Shown: positions 61,786-64,000 of the stretch, piece after piece
Layout: the number at the start of each line of letters is the position of its first letter
How positions within the stretch are numbered: position 1 is the stretch's first letter
Assembly: GCA_027485235.1 (NCBI GenBank)
Contig: JAIXRJ010000021.1
Span: 1 to 64,000, forward strand
Length of the DNA: 64,000 nt
Reading direction: 5' to 3'
Origin: Comamonadaceae bacterium
GTDB taxonomy: Bacteria; Pseudomonadota; Gammaproteobacteria; Burkholderiales; Burkholderiaceae_C
Made by a program: the position numbers and the translations under genes
The notes under the pieces: model-generated
Database searches by the model: none
What the model was told of the DNA's origin: nothing
Seen by the model: the letters and a program-made list of their open reading frames with translations, nothing else

Positions 61786-62562
61786 ATGACTGCATTGAAA
61801 ACGACAAACGACGGCGCTGTGCGGGCCGTGATCGTGACCGGCGGGGCACGCGGCATTGGGCATGCTTTTGCGCAGCGTCTCGCCCAAGATGGCTTCCATG
61901 TGGCGATTGTGGACACGGTCGGTGCCGAGAGCGCAGCTGATCAACTGGAGCGCAAAGGCTTTTCAGCCAAAGGCTACACAGCCAATATCACCCAAGCCAG
62001 CGACTGGGATGGGCTGCTCCTGGACATCGAGGTGTCCGGCCAAATCTTGCATGGTTTGGTCAACAATGCGGCCCTGTTTGCCAGTTTGGAAATGCAAAAT
62101 TTTGAGCAGGTCACCCGCGATGCGTGGATGCAGGTGATGGAAGTCAACACCTATGGCCCCTTTCTGGCCACTCAAAAAGTGGCCCCCTTGATGGCCGCCC
62201 ATGGCGGCGGCGCCATCGTCAACATCGCATCCACTTCCCCGCTCAAGGGCGTCACAGGCATGCCGCACTATGTCTGCAGCAAAGGGGCTGTCATCGCCAT
62301 GACCCGAACCTTGGCACGCGAGTTGGGCGATCGTGGCATCAGGGTCAATGCAGTCGCCCCCGGCTTCACCTTGAGCGAGGGGATTTTGCTCAACAAAGAG
62401 CACGTCGAAAAATTTCGGGACATCGGAAAAAATGCGCGTGCCATGAAGCGCGATCAACTGCCGCAAGACCTGCAGGGCGCGGTCAGTTTCTTGATGGGAC
62501 TTGACTCTGCATTCATGACAGGCCAAACATTGGTGGTGGATGGTGGCGCCTATTTTGTGTGA
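61786..62562 (+). CDS. Short-chain dehydrogenase/reductase (third)
   Basis: The 258-residue SDR has VTGGARGIGHAFAQRLAQDGFHVAIVDTV (Asp for NAD+), GLVNNAALFAS, NIASTSPLKG with the catalytic Ser, YVCSKGA with the Tyr/Lys pair, and MTGQTLVVDGGAYFV. It is co-directional with the TetR gene and likely controlled by it. It probably acts in the same ketone/alcohol pathway. Confidence 0.9.
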   Translation: MTALKTTNDGAVRAVIVTGGARGIGHAFAQRLAQDGFHVAIVDTVGAESAADQLERKGFSAKGYTANITQASDWDGLLLDIEVSGQILHGLVNNAALFASLEMQNFEQVTRDAWMQVMEVNTYGPFLATQKVAPLMAAHGGGAIVNIASTSPLKGVTGMPHYVCSKGAVIAMTRTLARELGDRGIRVNAVAPGFTLSEGILLNKEHVEKFRDIGKNARAMKRDQLPQDLQGAVSFLMGLDSAFMTGQTLVVDGGAYFV

Positions 62563-62779
62563 AGCAGCGTGCGCCCAGCGGGCTGAACAGGGGCGCTCAG
62601 TGGCCGATCATTGTCCGCTCAACGCCTCCATATCTGATCTGCGTCAACAGTTCGGGGCTTCGAAAGAACGGGTCATGAACACCCCCAGATGACTTTGTCG
62701 CCGAATCAATAAACACACACAAAACAGCGCATTCAAAATAATCAATTTGATACTTCAATAAGTCATTAAAATTAGAGCG

Positions 62780-63148
62780 ATGAAATCAAAGAACAGCCCC
62801 CTTTCTACAGCGTACTTGCGTTTTTTACAGCTGACGCGGATCGTCCATGCATTGCCTGAAGGTCTGGAAATGGATGCCAATGAACGCGCTTTGTTAGAGG
62901 CCGTGGTCCTGCGCTGGCACGAGAACAGCCCCATGACTGTGCGGGAGGCAATTGGTTTGTCGGATTTGGGATCGCCCGCCACTTTGCACAAACGCATCAC
63001 GCGCTTGCGCGACAAAGACATGTTGACCCACCTGAATCAGGAAGGTGACCGCCGCGCCAAATTCCTCGTACCTACTCACCGCACTCTGAAGTACTTCAGC
63101 GACCTTGGCCAATCCATGCAACAGGCTCAACAAAATCCGACAGCATGA
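62780..63148 (+). CDS. Winged-helix (MarR-like) DNA-binding protein
   Basis: The 122-residue protein shows a compact winged helix: MDANERALLEAVVLRWHENSPMTVREAIGLSDLGSPATLHKRITRLRDKDMLTHLNQEGDRRAKFLVPTHRTLKYFSDLG. An ATCAA-T-TTGAT palindrome at 62741-62751 could be its own operator. Its stop overlaps the next ATG, so it is coupled to a membrane protein gene. The target is unknown. Confidence 0.75.
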   Translation: MKSKNSPLSTAYLRFLQLTRIVHALPEGLEMDANERALLEAVVLRWHENSPMTVREAIGLSDLGSPATLHKRITRLRDKDMLTHLNQEGDRRAKFLVPTHRTLKYFSDLGQSMQQAQQNPTA

Positions 63149-63720
63149 TCCGCCACGCGCGTGAAGCGGCAGAAACATCGGTGCTGATTTTGGTCAGCGC
63201 TGTTTTGTTTGCGCTGTTCTTCACACTCAACAACTGGATTTTCGCGATCATCGAACATCGACAAGGCATCAATTGGATCTTTTTGCCCTCCGGCTTTCGC
63301 GTGATCCTGGTTTTGGTCTTGGGTCTTCCGGCCAGTGTGGGCATCATGCTAGGCACTTGGTTTGTTGACCGCTCTTTTTTTGACACCTCGCTGCACCACA
63401 TCACCCTGTTGAACGGGATCGTGTCGGGTTTCACACCTTGGCTTGTGATGAAAGCCATGGAGAGCCGCCAACGATTTGGGGCCTCCTTGCAACACTTCAA
63501 CAGCTTGCAACTGCTCAACTTCACCTTGGTCTATGCGATTTGCAATGCCCTGGCCCATCACTTGGGCTGGTGGCTGCTCGGGCGTGAGGGCGTCAACTTC
63601 TTGGTCGATGTCTGGCCGATGTTCATTGGCGATGCCTTGGGTGCCTTGCTCTTGCTGTACGCCTTCAAGGGCCTGTCACACTGGTTCTCGGCCAAGCCAC
63701 AGCCACCGTCAAGTCCCTGA
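63145..63720 (+). CDS. Integral membrane protein (MASE1-like)
   Basis: The 191-residue protein has about five hydrophobic segments; WIFLPSGFRVILVLVLGLPASVGIMLGTW resembles MASE1-type sensor membrane domains, but no output domain follows. It is coupled to the winged-helix gene by an ATGA overlap and is convergent with the hemW-like gene, overlapping it by 12 nt. Function is unknown. Confidence 0.7.
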   Translation: MIRHAREAAETSVLILVSAVLFALFFTLNNWIFAIIEHRQGINWIFLPSGFRVILVLVLGLPASVGIMLGTWFVDRSFFDTSLHHITLLNGIVSGFTPWLVMKAMESRQRFGASLQHFNSLQLLNFTLVYAICNALAHHLGWWLLGREGVNFLVDVWPMFIGDALGALLLLYAFKGLSHWFSAKPQPPSSP

Positions 63721-64000
63721 CAAAAACAGCGCCTGCAAATCGCTCAGAAAGTCAAACCCACGCTCGGTGGGCCAAACGCGCTGCAAGTCACGCGCCACCA
63801 GTCCCAAACGCTCGGCTTCCTGCAAGCCTTTCTGAAGGCTGGTGATCGCCAGACCTGTTCGGTCCCTGTAATCACTCAATGCAAAACCTTGACGCAAACG
63901 CAAGGCGTTGAGCATGTACTCAAAGGGCAAGTCCTGGCGCGAAACCTCGGTGCTTTGCGCAACGGGCTCACCCTTCTGGGCTTGCTGCATGTACAGCGCG
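63709..64000 (-). CDS. HemW-like radical SAM protein, 3' portion
   Basis: The 97 C-terminal residues available (LPFEYMLNALRLRQGFALSDYRDRTGLAI ... VARDLQRVWPTERGFDFLSDLQALFL) match the HemW_C region of coproporphyrinogen III oxidase-like proteins, which handle haem. The 5' part with the radical-SAM domain lies beyond the window end. Confidence 0.85.
   Translation of the reverse strand, partial: ALYMQQAQKGEPVAQSTEVSRQDLPFEYMLNALRLRQGFALSDYRDRTGLAITSLQKGLQEAERLGLVARDLQRVWPTERGFDFLSDLQALFLSGT

Overview
The window looks like a chromosomal segment of a Burkholderiales bacterium, most likely a Comamonadaceae (Limnohabitans/Rhodoferax-like). The clues are dense high-GC gene packing, two Bug/TctC-type tripartite-tricarboxylate binding proteins, a urtABCDE plus ureABCEFG organisation, an UraD-AllC fusion, and short 'CCCCCCGAGGGGG ... 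GGGGCGGCCCGGCGG' intergenic repeats of a kind I associate with that family. No rRNA or CRISPR array is visible; there is one tRNA.

Layout. (1) 1-5303: sugar-acid/organic-acid catabolism: Ldh-family dehydrogenase (5' cut), KDPG-type aldolase, PfkB kinase, TctCBA transporter. (2) 5341-24350: a purine-degradation district: PuuD urate hydroxylase, XdhC, XdhAB, HIU hydrolase, a GntR/FCD regulator, PuuE allantoinase, an UraD-allantoate amidohydrolase fusion, an M20 amidohydrolase, an SsuABC-like ABC importer and UreD. An enoyl-CoA hydratase-like gene, a nuclease and a PPK2 gene are interspersed. Three near-identical TGTATACA palindromes lie in front of puuD, uraH/GntR and the importer ATPase and suggest a purine regulon. 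(3) 24591-36190: alpha/beta hydrolase, urea transporter urtABCDE (minus), and ureA-orf-ureBCEFG (plus). Together with (2) this gives a near-complete hypoxanthine/xanthine to urate, allantoin, allantoate, urea and ammonia route.

(4) 36260-46504: tRNA-Ser(UGA) followed by a probable integrative island bounded by a 16-bp repeat of the tRNA 3' end (36334-36349 and 46489-46504). It holds a frameshifted BamE-like gene, a decayed IS3-family element, a very AT-rich glycosyltransferase-sulfotransferase fusion, recombinase debris, an orphan Bug receptor, an O-methyltransferase translationally coupled to an acyl-CoA-synthetase/ATP-grasp fusion, a truncated PAS protein and a truncated P4-type integrase. 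(5) 46525-49578: a candidate, apparently undescribed peptide-modification (RiPP-like) locus: a stand-alone cyanophycin-synthetase-like ATP-grasp enzyme (paralogue of the fusion inside the island), an HExxH-type putative peptide beta-hydroxylase, and a 73-residue precursor-like peptide with five tandem G-x-K-x tetrads.

(6) 49929-62562: Baeyer-Villiger monooxygenase, MarR, alpha/beta hydrolase, LivHMGF, two SDRs, LivK, luciferase-like monooxygenase, TetR and a third SDR. This is probably a catabolic unit for a cyclic or branched alcohol/ketone. (7) 62780-64000: winged-helix protein, integral membrane protein, and the 3' part of a hemW-like gene.

Assignments come from reading the translations and motifs by eye; no database search was run.
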